A stretch of 7,248 nucleotides of DNA from Chloroflexia bacterium (GTDB taxonomy: Bacteria > Chloroflexota > Chloroflexia > Thermomicrobiales > UBA6265), in the NCBI GenBank assembly GCA_013694885.1, contig JACDBO010000474.1, positions 1-7,248 on the forward strand. Reading direction: 5' to 3'. The position numbers and the translations under genes are program-made. How positions within the stretch are numbered: position 1 is the stretch's first letter; each line of letters opens with the position of its first letter. Below the pieces are notes generated by a model. That model made no database searches. It saw only the letters and a list, made by a program, of their open reading frames with translations, and was not told the DNA's origin. This document shows positions 1 through 5,942 of this stretch, in pieces.

Positions 1-574
1 GGCCGGGGGAGACGAAGAGCGGCAGTTTGCGGCGGGTCGATGTCCGCAGCGCGATCCCGACCGGCTCGCCGCCGATCGTCATCAGCGTCCGCGCGCCGAG
101 CTCACGGGCGGGTTCCTCGTACTTGGCGACGAAGGGGCGCTTCGCGCAGCCGATGGTCGGCAGGCCGCTGAGCAGGCCGACGTGGCAGGCGAGGCCAAAC
201 CGGCGCGGGTGGGCGAGACCGTGACCATCGCAGAAGATAAGGTCGGGTATATGATCCAACCGCTCCAGTGCCGCGGCGACGACCGGCAACTCACGGAACG
301 AGAGCAGACCTGGGACGTAGGGAAAGGTCACGTCCCGCCTCGCTGTCGCGACCTCGACCTCTTCCAGCGCCGGCCAGTTCAGGACGACGACGGCGGCGAA
401 CGCGGTTGTCCGCGCGGCCGTCTTCAGGTAGGCGTTGTCGATCCCGGCGACGAGGCGGATATCCGCGAGCCGCGCGTCGTCGTCGAGCGAAACCCGTCCG
501 GCAAATCTCTTCTGGATCGCTTTCGCCTCGGCGACCGTGATGCCGTCGAGCGGGTGTGGCGGTTCGATGTGCAT
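1..574 (-). CDS. nfi: Endonuclease V (deoxyinosine 3'-endonuclease), C-terminus cut by window edge
   Basis: Repairs deaminated DNA by cutting the second phosphodiester bond 3' of deoxyinosine, using Mg2+ in the cytoplasm. The frame is open from an ATG at 574 to the left edge (191 residues seen; the family is about 220-230, so roughly 30-40 are missing). Family hallmarks appear in order: AGIDNAY with the metal-binding Asp46, PYVPGLLSFRE with catalytic Glu95 and the strand-wedge PYVPG loop, CDGHGLAHPRRFGLACH with Asp116, and GCAK with Lys145. The sequence breaks off in PLFVSPG, just before the conserved His that follows in homologues. The start is supported by an AGGA about 9 nt upstream on the minus strand. 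It follows the exporter gene in the same direction after 144 bp, so it could share its transcript or use its own promoter (TACAAT at 652-657, minus). No key residue is missing in the visible part. Confidence 0.95.
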   Translation of the reverse strand, partial: MHIEPPHPLDGITVAEAKAIQKRFAGRVSLDDDARLADIRLVAGIDNAYLKTAARTTAFAAVVVLNWPALEEVEVATARRDVTFPYVPGLLSFRELPVVAAALERLDHIPDLIFCDGHGLAHPRRFGLACHVGLLSGLPTIGCAKRPFVAKYEEPARELGARTLMTIGGEPVGIALRTSTRRKLPLFVSPG

Positions 575-651
575 CCCGGTCTGTCCTGGAATCTTTGATG
601 AGTCCGCGCTCACACGAATGCCCACGTCTCCGTCCCGGCGGAGCCGGTCTC

Positions 652-657
652 ATTGTA
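652..657 (-). promoter_or_regulatory. Candidate -10 hexamer (TACAAT) upstream of endonuclease V
   Basis: A TACAAT hexamer reads on the minus strand 77 nt before the endonuclease V start, inside the 144-bp gap after the exporter stop. It is an AT-rich island in otherwise GC-rich DNA and one mismatch from TATAAT. I see no good -35 at 16-18 nt spacing, so this is only suggestive. Confidence 0.25.
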
Positions 658-718
658 GGACGCGTCCCGGCCGGGCGGATTCGTTATGCCGGTATGGACC
701 CGGCGCGTGGGCGTTCGA

Positions 719-1654
719 TCACGGGGTCTGCAGCTCGGATTCCCGGTGGACGGCGACGCCACCGACGATCAAGGCGATGCCCACGACCTCGCTGCGGTGA
801 GGGTACTGCTGGAGGACGAACAGACCGATTGCCGCCGCACAGGCGGGGAGCAGAGCCAGCATGAGTGCAAAGGTCGCTCGGGGCAGGCGTGCCATAGCCA
901 ACTGGTCGCAGACGTAGGGAATTACCGAAGAGCAGATGCCCACCGCGATGCCGGAAAGGAGCAACCGCGGATCCGTGAACGCTGGCGCGGCGTCGACCAG
1001 CGCGATCGGCGTGATGCTCACCAGGGCCACGATCATGGCCAATCCCAGCCGGTCGATGGCGCCGCCTCCGTCCCGCGCGACACGGTGTCCGAGCACGACG
1101 TAGAGCATGAAGAGCACGCAGTTCGCGAAGCCGAACGCAAAGCCGAGCGCGGCTCCGTCGAACCGAACGTCGGTCAGGAGCCATGCGCCGGCGACCGCGA
1201 GCGTCAGCGCGAGGCCATTCCGGTTGCTGCGTACACCAAGAGTGGCGAGCGCGATCGGGCCGAGAAACTCGATGGCGCCGACCGTCGCCAGCGGCAGCCG
1301 GGCGATGGCGAGGTAGAAGCAGACGTTCATCGCACCAAGAACCGCGCCGAGCGCGAGAAGCGTCCACCGACTCTGCCGGGGCAGCCCGCCAACTATTCGC
1401 CACGGCCGTCGCCACAACGCGAAGACCGCCGCGGCGGTGGCGACACGGAGCCACGCCACTCCCAGCTCGTTCACCTGGGCGAAGAGCAAGACGGCCAACG
1501 CCGGCCCGAGGTAGTGAAAGATGGCGCTGACCAGGAAGAACGCGTGTGGCGGGATCGCCGCCCCAAAGTTCGCTCCGCTTGGGCGCACCGCCTCACGTTC
1601 ACGCACAAGATTCGCCATGCGCGCATGGTAGAATCCCGGAACCGACCGGTACAT
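719..1654 (-). CDS. EamA/DMT-family transporter, RhtA-like (threonine/homoserine-type exporter)
   Basis: Inner-membrane permease of the drug/metabolite superfamily, probably exporting small neutral amino acids or similar solutes by proton exchange. The 311-residue frame has about ten hydrophobic segments arranged as two EamA repeats (roughly residues 37-162 and 168-302). RhtA-like signatures are seen: LAIARLPL followed by IEFLGPIALA in repeat 1, and SSVIPY followed by ARLPRATFALMLALLP in repeat 2. The usual GE near the end of each repeat is LQQ here (281-283), a deviation. The annotated ATG (1654) has no Shine-Dalgarno and would leave only 26 bp to the divergent regulator. Met13 at 1618 (protein MANLVRE..., 299 residues) is a likelier start, though its ribosome site is weak too. 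Substrate is inferred from family likeness and from the adjacent Lrp-type regulator. Confidence 0.88.
   Translation of the reverse strand: MYRSVPGFYHARMANLVREREAVRPSGANFGAAIPPHAFFLVSAIFHYLGPALAVLLFAQVNELGVAWLRVATAAAVFALWRRPWRIVGGLPRQSRWTLLALGAVLGAMNVCFYLAIARLPLATVGAIEFLGPIALATLGVRSNRNGLALTLAVAGAWLLTDVRFDGAALGFAFGFANCVLFMLYVVLGHRVARDGGGAIDRLGLAMIVALVSITPIALVDAAPAFTDPRLLLSGIAVGICSSVIPYVCDQLAMARLPRATFALMLALLPACAAAIGLFVLQQYPHRSEVVGIALIVGGVAVHRESELQTP
1629..1634 (+). promoter_or_regulatory. Candidate -10 hexamer (TAGAAT) for the Lrp-type regulator
   Basis: TAGAAT lies 46 nt upstream of the regulator's ATG. Transcription from here would give a leader of about 40 nt that contains the ribosome site. 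The matching -35 is poor: TTCACG at 1599-1604 is spaced too far. If used, the promoter overlaps the 5' end of the divergent exporter, which suits mutual or autogenous control by the Lrp-type protein. Weak call. Confidence 0.25.
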
Positions 1655-1663
1655 GGCAATCTT

Positions 1664-1672
1664 GAGGAAGGA
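1664..1672 (+). promoter_or_regulatory. Ribosome binding site of the Lrp-type regulator
   Basis: GAGGAAGGA sits 8 nt before the ATG at 1681. It is one of the strongest Shine-Dalgarno matches in the window and fixes the regulator's start. Confidence 0.7.
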
Positions 1673-1680
1673 AACGGCCC

Positions 1681-2175
1681 ATGGATAAGGATTTGAGGCG
1701 GGGCCGGATCTTTACTTATGGGCCGGCCAGCGATGCGCTCGACGACGTCAATCTCCGGGTGCTCGGCGAGCTGCGAGACAATCTACGGTTAAGTATGTCG
1801 GAGCTTGGGCGGCGGATCGGCATGTCCTCCCCGGCCGTCACCGAGCGGGTTCGCCGCCTCGAGGAGACCGGCGTCATTCGTGGCTATCAACTGGAGATCG
1901 AGCCGGCGGCGCTCGGACTGCCGCTCACCGCCTATGTGCGCGTCCGTCCGAATTCGGGTCAGCTCATCAGGATTGCCGAGCTCGCCTGGGCGATCCCCGA
2001 GGTCGTGGCGTGCGACCGGGTTACTGGCGAGGATTGCTTTATCCTCAAGGTCCATCTCCCGGCTATCGACCAACTCGACCGGCTGCTCGATCGTTTCCTA
2101 CTCTATGGCACGACGACGACCTCGATCGTCCAGTCCTCGCCGGTGCCTCAGCGGCCTCCCCCATTGCCTGAATGA
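1681..2175 (+). CDS. Lrp/AsnC-family transcriptional regulator
   Basis: DNA-binding regulator that senses amino acids and usually works as a dimer or octamer. The 164-residue protein has an unusual N-terminal lead of about 20 residues. An AsnC-type winged helix-turn-helix follows (about 21-75): LDDVNLRVLGELRDN, then LSMSELGRRIGMSS and the recognition helix PAVTERVRRLEETGVI. A RAM/effector domain (about 82-155) begins with AYVRVRP, has the CDRVTGEDCFILKV strand pair, and ends with TTTTSIVQSS. The last residues are proline-rich. Length matches the family (140-165). It is divergent from the RhtA-like exporter with almost no spacer, the common layout for an Lrp-type regulator controlling amino-acid efflux, so the exporter is the most likely target along with its own promoter. 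The effector cannot be read from the sequence. Confidence 0.93.
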   Translation: MDKDLRRGRIFTYGPASDALDDVNLRVLGELRDNLRLSMSELGRRIGMSSPAVTERVRRLEETGVIRGYQLEIEPAALGLPLTAYVRVRPNSGQLIRIAELAWAIPEVVACDRVTGEDCFILKVHLPAIDQLDRLLDRFLLYGTTTTSIVQSSPVPQRPPPLPE

Positions 2176-2193
2176 TGAAGGGCAGAGGGCCGC

Positions 2194-2220
2194 GGGCCGA
2201 AAAAGAGTCCCATTCGGCCC
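2194..2220. terminator. Hairpin between convergent genes, possible bidirectional terminator
   Basis: GGGCCGAA (2194-2201) and its exact complement TTCGGCCC (2213-2220) enclose an 11-nt loop in the gap between the regulator and the convergent UDP-glucose dehydrogenase. The position fits transcription termination from either side. There is no clear run of T after the stem on either strand, so it does not look like a textbook intrinsic terminator. Confidence 0.35.
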
Positions 2221-2240
2221 TCGAACCTCGGCCCTCGAAC
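2213..2240 (+). repeat. Tandem 14-bp direct repeat
   Basis: Two adjacent 14-bp units, TTCGGCCCTCGAAC (2213-2226) and CTCGGCCCTCGAAC (2227-2240), are identical except for the first base. The first unit also supplies the right arm of the neighbouring hairpin. A possible degenerate third unit begins GTCGCCCC at 2241. No function is evident. Confidence 0.6.
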
Positions 2241-2253
2241 GTCGCCCCTTCGT

Positions 2254-3651
2254 TCAGGCGGCGGTGACGGGGACGGCGTCGCGGGCGGCGGGGCGGTCGG
2301 TGGCATCGTCGCGGCTCAGCGCGGGTTGGGCGCCGAGGCCGATCCCGTAGTAGGTGAACCCCTCGGCACGGACCCGCGCCGGGTCGTAGATATTGCGTCC
2401 GTCGAAGATGACCGGCGCCTTGAGCGAGGCGCGCAGGAGCTCGAAGTCCGGACTTTTGAACTGGCGCCACTCGGTGCAGATCACCAGGGCGTCGGCGCCG
2501 ACGACCGCGTCGTCGCGGGAGTCGCAAAGCAGCAAGTCGGCGCGGTTGCCGTACAGCGCGCGGGCGGTACCCATCGCCTCGGGGTCGTAGGCCTGGACGC
2601 GGGCGCCGGCCGCCCACAGCGTCTCCATCAGGGTGCGACTCGGAGCTTCCCGCATGTCGTCGGTCTTGGGTTTGAAGGCTAGGCCCCAGACGCCAAATGT
2701 GCGGCCGCGCAAGTCGTCGCCGAAGTGCGCCGCGATCTTGCCGGGCAGGACCTTTTTCTGTCGCCGGTTGACCTCCTCGACGGCGTGGACCAGCGTCGCC
2801 TCGTAGCCGTATTGCCCGGCGGTCTGCTCCAGCGCCTGGACATCTTTCGGGAAACAGGAGCCGCCGTAGCCGACCCCGGCGTAGATGAAGTCGTAGCCGA
2901 TGCGCGAGTCCGAGCCGATGCCGACGCGGACGTTCTCGATGTTGGCGCCGACGCGCTCGGCGATATTCGCCATCTCGTTCATGAACGAGATCTTGGTCGC
3001 CAGCATGGCGTTGGCGGCGTACTTGGTCAGCTCGGCCGAGCGGACATCCATCACCATGAAGCGGTTGTGGTTGCGGTTGAACGGCGCGTAGAGCTGGCGC
3101 ATCAGCTCGATGCTGTCAGGTTTGTCGGCGCCGACGATGATCCGGTCCGGCTTCATGAAGTCGTCGATCGCCGCCCCTTCCTTGAGGAACTCAGGGTTCG
3201 AGACGACATCGAAGGCGAACTCGACACCGCGCTCGGACAACTTCGCGCGGATGATGTCGCGGACGCGGTCGGCTGTGCCGATGGGCACGGTCGACTTGTT
3301 GACGACCAGCGTCGATCCCCTCATCAGTTCGCCGACGGTGCCGGCGACGGCATCGACGGCGCGCAGGTCGGCCGATCCATCTTCACGAGGCGGGGTGCTC
3401 ACGCAGATAAAGATCAGCTCGCCATGCTCGACGGCGGCTTCGGCGTCGGTGGTGAACCAGAGCCGGTGCGCCTTGGCGTTTTGGGCGACGAGTTCGCCGA
3501 GCCCTGGTTCGTAGATCGGCACCTCGCCGCGGTTGAGCCGGTCGATCTTGCTCCGGTCGATGTCGACGCAGCAGACGTTATTGCCGCTCTCCGCGAAACA
3601 GGCCCCGGTGACGAGGCCGACGTAGCCGGTGCCGAAAATCGTGACCTTCAT
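2254..3651 (-). CDS. ugd: UDP-glucose 6-dehydrogenase
   Basis: Oxidises UDP-glucose to UDP-glucuronate with two NAD+ in the cytoplasm, feeding capsule, exopolysaccharide or glycolipid synthesis. From the Met at 3651 the protein has 465 residues. It has an N-terminal Rossmann motif GTGYVGLVTG (7-16), CVSTPP (83-88), NKSTVP (118-123), the NPEFLKEG loop with Glu154, TKYAANA with Lys210 and Asn214 in the central helix, the catalytic GYGGSCFPKD with Cys266 and Asp270, and GLAFKPKTDDMREAPS (323-338) in the UDP-binding domain. All catalytic residues are present. The frame is open to an ATG at 3675, but AGGTCAGGG ends 6 nt before 3651 and the protein then begins MKVTIFGTGYVG as in homologues, so 3651 is preferred. 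The last 25 or so residues (Asp/Ala/Pro-rich) are a non-conserved tail. No sugar-transferase genes are next to it in the window. Confidence 0.96.
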   Translation of the reverse strand: MKVTIFGTGYVGLVTGACFAESGNNVCCVDIDRSKIDRLNRGEVPIYEPGLGELVAQNAKAHRLWFTTDAEAAVEHGELIFICVSTPPREDGSADLRAVDAVAGTVGELMRGSTLVVNKSTVPIGTADRVRDIIRAKLSERGVEFAFDVVSNPEFLKEGAAIDDFMKPDRIIVGADKPDSIELMRQLYAPFNRNHNRFMVMDVRSAELTKYAANAMLATKISFMNEMANIAERVGANIENVRVGIGSDSRIGYDFIYAGVGYGGSCFPKDVQALEQTAGQYGYEATLVHAVEEVNRRQKKVLPGKIAAHFGDDLRGRTFGVWGLAFKPKTDDMREAPSRTLMETLWAAGARVQAYDPEAMGTARALYGNRADLLLCDSRDDAVVGADALVICTEWRQFKSPDFELLRASLKAPVIFDGRNIYDPARVRAEGFTYYGIGLGAQPALSRDDATDRPAARDAVPVTAA

Positions 3652-3722
3652 CTTAAACCCTGACCTACGCGCCAATATGGCATCGACGGCGACGTGAATC
3701 GCGAGTGTGCTCCACGTTCGTT

Positions 3723-3809
3723 TGTCGTTCTGAGCACACGAGGAATCTCTCGTTCATGGGCAATGGTCTCAGCGGAACGAGAGATTTCTCGCTGCGGCTC
3801 GAAATGACA
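3723..3809. repeat. 87-bp imperfect palindromic intergenic repeat (REP/MITE-like)
   Basis: The left arm (3723-3755, beginning TGTCGTTCTGAGC) and right arm (3775-3809, ending CTCGAAATGACA) are near-reverse complements around a 19-nt centre. The inner arms GAATCTCTCGTTC and GAACGAGAGATTTC pair closely. The TGTC-TTC-GAGC ... GAATCTC pattern resembles a dispersed intergenic repeat I recall from Chloroflexota and several other phyla, though copy number cannot be seen from one window. It lies downstream of the FAA-hydrolase gene and upstream of ugd. As RNA it would fold into a long hairpin able to act as a terminator or mRNA stabiliser. It encodes nothing. Confidence 0.75.
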
Positions 3810-3840
3810 GATTAGCGGAGCGAGCACACAGTGTACTGAA

Positions 3841-4617
3841 CTACCGTGCCCGGTTGACGACCGGGTTTGAGAGCACGCCGATGCCGCCAATCTCGACCTC
3901 GATGGTGTCGCCGGCCGTCAGGGGGCCGACTCCCTCCGGGGTGCCCGTCATGATGATGTCGCCCGGATCGAGCGTCATCACCCCGCTGATGTAGCTGATC
4001 AGGAATGGCACGCTGAAGAGCAAGCTCTTCGTCGTCTGCGACTGCCGCGCCTCGCCGTTGAGACGGGACAGGACCTTGACGTCGCTGGGGTCGAGGTCGG
4101 TCTCCATCCAGGGGCCGAGCGGGCAGTAGGTGTCGAAGCCCTTGGCCCGCACCCACTGGCCGTCCTTCCGCTGAAGGACGCGGTCGGAGACATCGTTGCC
4201 GGCCGTGTAACCCCGCACATAATCAAGCGCCTGGCTCTCCATCACATCCCGCGCCTGCCGGCCGATGACGACCACCAACTCGGCCTCGAAGTCCGTGCGG
4301 TGCTCCGGGTTGGCGATGGCGATCGGCTCGTTTGGCCCAATGATGGTGCTGTTCGGTTTCATGAAGAGGACCGGTTCGTCCGGCACCTGCCGGCTGGCGT
4401 CGTTCTCGGTGACGTGGGCGGCGTAGTTCAGACCGACGCAGACGATCTTGCCAGGCTCGACGGGAGGGAGCAGCTTGACATCTGCGAGCGCGCCGACCTC
4501 GGCGCCCTTGCGCAGGTCGACGAATTCCTCGCCCTCGGCCACGAAGACCGTCTCTCCGTCGAGGATGCCGACATGAGCCTGCATCCCATCGTCCTTTGCA
4601 AAACGCACGATCTTCAT
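3841..4617 (-). CDS. Fumarylacetoacetate hydrolase (FAH) family protein
   Basis: Metal-dependent enzyme of the FAH superfamily, which hydrolyses or decarboxylates acylpyruvate-like compounds in aromatic-acid or amino-acid breakdown (acylpyruvase, oxaloacetate decarboxylase, or HpcE-type decarboxylase/isomerase). The 258 residues are the usual short-form length: an N-terminal domain (about 1-55) and the FAH catalytic domain (about 56-255). Seen are VGLNYAAHVTEN (His68, Glu71 of the catalytic lid), LFMKPNSTIIGP, the metal ligands Glu111 and Glu113 in DFEAELVVVIG, Asp142 in GNDVSDR, Lys160 in AKGFDT, and the TGTPEGVG loop (224-231). The start has GGAAGGAG 12 nt upstream, slightly far but clear. 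It is divergent from the SCO1664-family gene and stands alone, so no pathway partner narrows the substrate. Confidence 0.93.
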   Translation of the reverse strand: MKIVRFAKDDGMQAHVGILDGETVFVAEGEEFVDLRKGAEVGALADVKLLPPVEPGKIVCVGLNYAAHVTENDASRQVPDEPVLFMKPNSTIIGPNEPIAIANPEHRTDFEAELVVVIGRQARDVMESQALDYVRGYTAGNDVSDRVLQRKDGQWVRAKGFDTYCPLGPWMETDLDPSDVKVLSRLNGEARQSQTTKSLLFSVPFLISYISGVMTLDPGDIIMTGTPEGVGPLTAGDTIEVEIGGIGVLSNPVVNRAR

Positions 4618-4629
4618 AATGGAAAGTAG

Positions 4630-4637
4630 CTCCTTCC
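4630..4637 (-). promoter_or_regulatory. Ribosome binding site of the FAH-family gene
   Basis: GGAAGGAG on the minus strand, 12 nt before the ATG at 4617. The spacing is longer than usual, but no other ribosome site lies nearby, and the protein aligns from this Met. Confidence 0.5.
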
Positions 4638-4690
4638 CGAGCGTAGGCCGCCGGCACCTGCCCGCGGCGCGTGCCGTCCCCAGTCACCAG

Positions 4691-4696
4691 ATTGTA
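4691..4696 (-). promoter_or_regulatory. Candidate -10 hexamer (TACAAT) for the FAH-family gene
   Basis: TACAAT on the minus strand, 73 nt before the FAH-family start, within the 176-bp divergent spacer. No convincing -35 is visible at the expected spacing. It faces away from a second TACAAT on the plus strand at 4749-4754, so the spacer may hold two divergent promoters. Confidence 0.3.
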
Positions 4697-4748
4697 CTTT
4701 GTCGCCGCGACGCGACCGCGTGTGGTCTGCCCGCTCGCTTCGGGAGGC

Positions 4749-4754
4749 TACAAT
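4749..4754 (+). promoter_or_regulatory. Candidate -10 hexamer (TACAAT) for the SCO1664-family gene
   Basis: TACAAT lies 39 nt before the ATG at 4794, giving a predicted leader of about 30 nt. The upstream -35 position (about 4726-4731, TCTGCC) is poor. The same hexamer occurs upstream of two other gene starts in the window. Confidence 0.3.
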
Positions 4755-4793
4755 CCCCACGCGGAGATGATCGCCCGGCAGTGACGGATCGCC

Positions 4794-5579
4794 ATGCCTG
4801 ACCTCTACCTTCGACTCCATGACCACGACGATGATGACGGGGCCGAGCCGGCGTCGCCCGCCGCGCCGTTGGGTGAGGCTGCAACGCTGGCGCTGCTGCG
4901 CGAGGCGGACTTCACCGCCAGCAAACTGATCCCGTGGGGTTCCAACTACACCTTCGCCGTCGCTCTGGAGACCGGGGATGGCCGCGAGCAACTGGCGATC
5001 TACAAGCCGGAGGCGGGCGAGCGGCCGCTCTGTGATTTCCCGGACGGCACCCTCTACCTACGCGAGCACGCCTCCTACCTGCTCAGCGAGCGCCTCGGCT
5101 GGGGCCTCGTGCCGCCGACCGTCATCCGCGACGGGCCGCACGGAGTCGGCAGCGTCCAGCTCTACGTCGAGCCGAAGGCGGAGCGGGGTGACGACCATGT
5201 CTACTGGGGGCAGCGCCTCTGCGCCATCGAGCGGCTCGTCCTCTTCGACCACATCGCCAACAACGCCGACCGCAAGCTGACCCACTGCCTGCTCGACCGC
5301 GACGACCACGTCTGGGGTATCGACCACGGCCTGACCTTCAACGCCGTACCGAGGCTGCGGACCGTGCTCTGGCAGTTTACCGATGCCCCGATCGCACCAG
5401 AGTTAATCGCCGATCTCTGCCGCTTGCGGGAGGAGGAAAGAGAACTGCGTGACGAACTGCGCGATCACCTCAGCCGCCGCGAACTCGATGCGCTCATCCG
5501 GCGCATCGGCCGCCTCGTGACCACTGGCGTCCACCCTCGCCTCGACCCCCACCGCAACGTCCCCTACGGCTGGTGGTAG
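4794..5579 (+). CDS. SCO1664-family protein, PI3/PI4-kinase-like, function unknown
   Basis: Member of a conserved family (TIGR03843 type) found in Actinobacteria and Chloroflexi and distantly similar to phosphatidylinositol 3-/4-kinases. Its substrate is not known to me. Of 261 residues, the first 25 are a variable lead with a His/Asp cluster (HDHDDDD, 9-15). The kinase-like core then shows GSNYTFAVAL (49-58), the Lys71 of IYKPEAGERPL, DFPDGTLYLREHASYL (81-96), GLVPPTVIRDGPHGVGS (104-120), FDHIANNADRK with Asp152, Asn157 and Asp159 as the likely catalytic loop, and GIDHGLTFN with Asp177 as the likely metal ligand, then LRTVLWQF. All the motifs I know for the family are intact. The ribosome site is weak (ACGGA about 6 nt upstream). 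In Actinobacteria the family often sits near a histidine-phosphatase-like gene, a DUF3090 gene and mycothiol genes; none is in view here. Confidence 0.85.
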   Translation: MPDLYLRLHDHDDDDGAEPASPAAPLGEAATLALLREADFTASKLIPWGSNYTFAVALETGDGREQLAIYKPEAGERPLCDFPDGTLYLREHASYLLSERLGWGLVPPTVIRDGPHGVGSVQLYVEPKAERGDDHVYWGQRLCAIERLVLFDHIANNADRKLTHCLLDRDDHVWGIDHGLTFNAVPRLRTVLWQFTDAPIAPELIADLCRLREEERELRDELRDHLSRRELDALIRRIGRLVTTGVHPRLDPHRNVPYGWW

Positions 5580-5706
5580 CGCCCAATCATCAGGCTTTGC
5601 GAGGATTATTCCTATCATTGACGTCCGTTCTTGGCACCGTGGGGGGATGATAGGATGAGCGGAGGGTCGGCAGACAATGGTGCCGCACAGTGAGCACTCT
5701 TAGACC

Positions 5707-5712
5707 AGGGAG
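5707..5712 (+). promoter_or_regulatory. Ribosome binding site of the antitoxin candidate
   Basis: AGGGAG sits 5 nt before the ATG at 5718 and supports that start. Confidence 0.5.
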
Positions 5713-5717
5713 TCAAC

Positions 5718-5924
5718 ATGGCAAAAAACGCACCAGCAATCGAGGCAGCGCAGTATGGCGAGCGCGATCTCATTGCTGAACTCGAAGAGTTGCGAGCCGA
5801 GGTCATCCGCCGCAACCCAAACCTGACTACGGCGCAGGCCGACGAGATCGCTGAAGAACTCACCCGTGAGGCGATCGATCAGCTCGTTGAGCAGGGTAAG
5901 ATCAGCTTCAAACGAGACCGCTAA
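5718..5924 (+). CDS. Small helical protein, probable antitoxin partner of the PIN-domain protein
   Basis: A 68-residue, charged, mostly helical protein directly upstream of a PIN-domain gene, in the position of a VapB-like antitoxin. It would bind and inhibit the toxin and perhaps repress the operon. Two regions are visible: an acidic helix (about 16-31, RDLIAELEELRAEVIR) and a second helical stretch (about 35-60) reading LTTAQADEIAEELTREAIDQL, followed by the basic end GKISFKRDR. I see no clear ribbon-helix-helix, AbrB or Phd motif, so the DNA-binding class is unknown. Assignment rests on size, composition and neighbourhood. Its TAA stop is in the same reading frame as the PIN gene, 18 nt before the first usable start. 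Confidence 0.65.
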   Translation: MAKNAPAIEAAQYGERDLIAELEELRAEVIRRNPNLTTAQADEIAEELTREAIDQLVEQGKISFKRDR

Positions 5925-5942
5925 GTCTCTCGAATACGTGTA

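Noticed and set aside
182..653. Overlapping frames of 120-138 codons on both strands across endonuclease V
   Set aside because: The endonuclease V frame carries all family motifs; the others are low-complexity Arg-rich shadows.
1653..1688. An 11-codon ATG frame overlapping the start of the Lrp-type regulator, a possible leader peptide
   Set aside because: It has no ribosome site of its own and no residue pattern suggesting attenuation. Its overlap with the regulator's ribosome site looks like chance.
686..1696. A 336-codon plus-strand frame opposite the exporter
   Set aside because: It is longer than the real gene, but its translation is Arg/Glu/Gly-rich and lacks any domain. The minus strand gives a clear EamA transporter. 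High GC content creates such antisense frames.
2725..3663. A 312-codon plus-strand frame opposite ugd
   Set aside because: Val/Asp/Ala-rich with no motif; a shadow of the well-supported UDP-glucose dehydrogenase.
5618..5656. TTGACG (5618-5623) and TTGGCA (5631-5636) with TAGGAT (5651-5656) as a promoter for the toxin-antitoxin module
   Set aside because: The spacings are 27 and 14 nt, both outside the normal range, so I do not call a specific promoter, though one probably lies in this gap.
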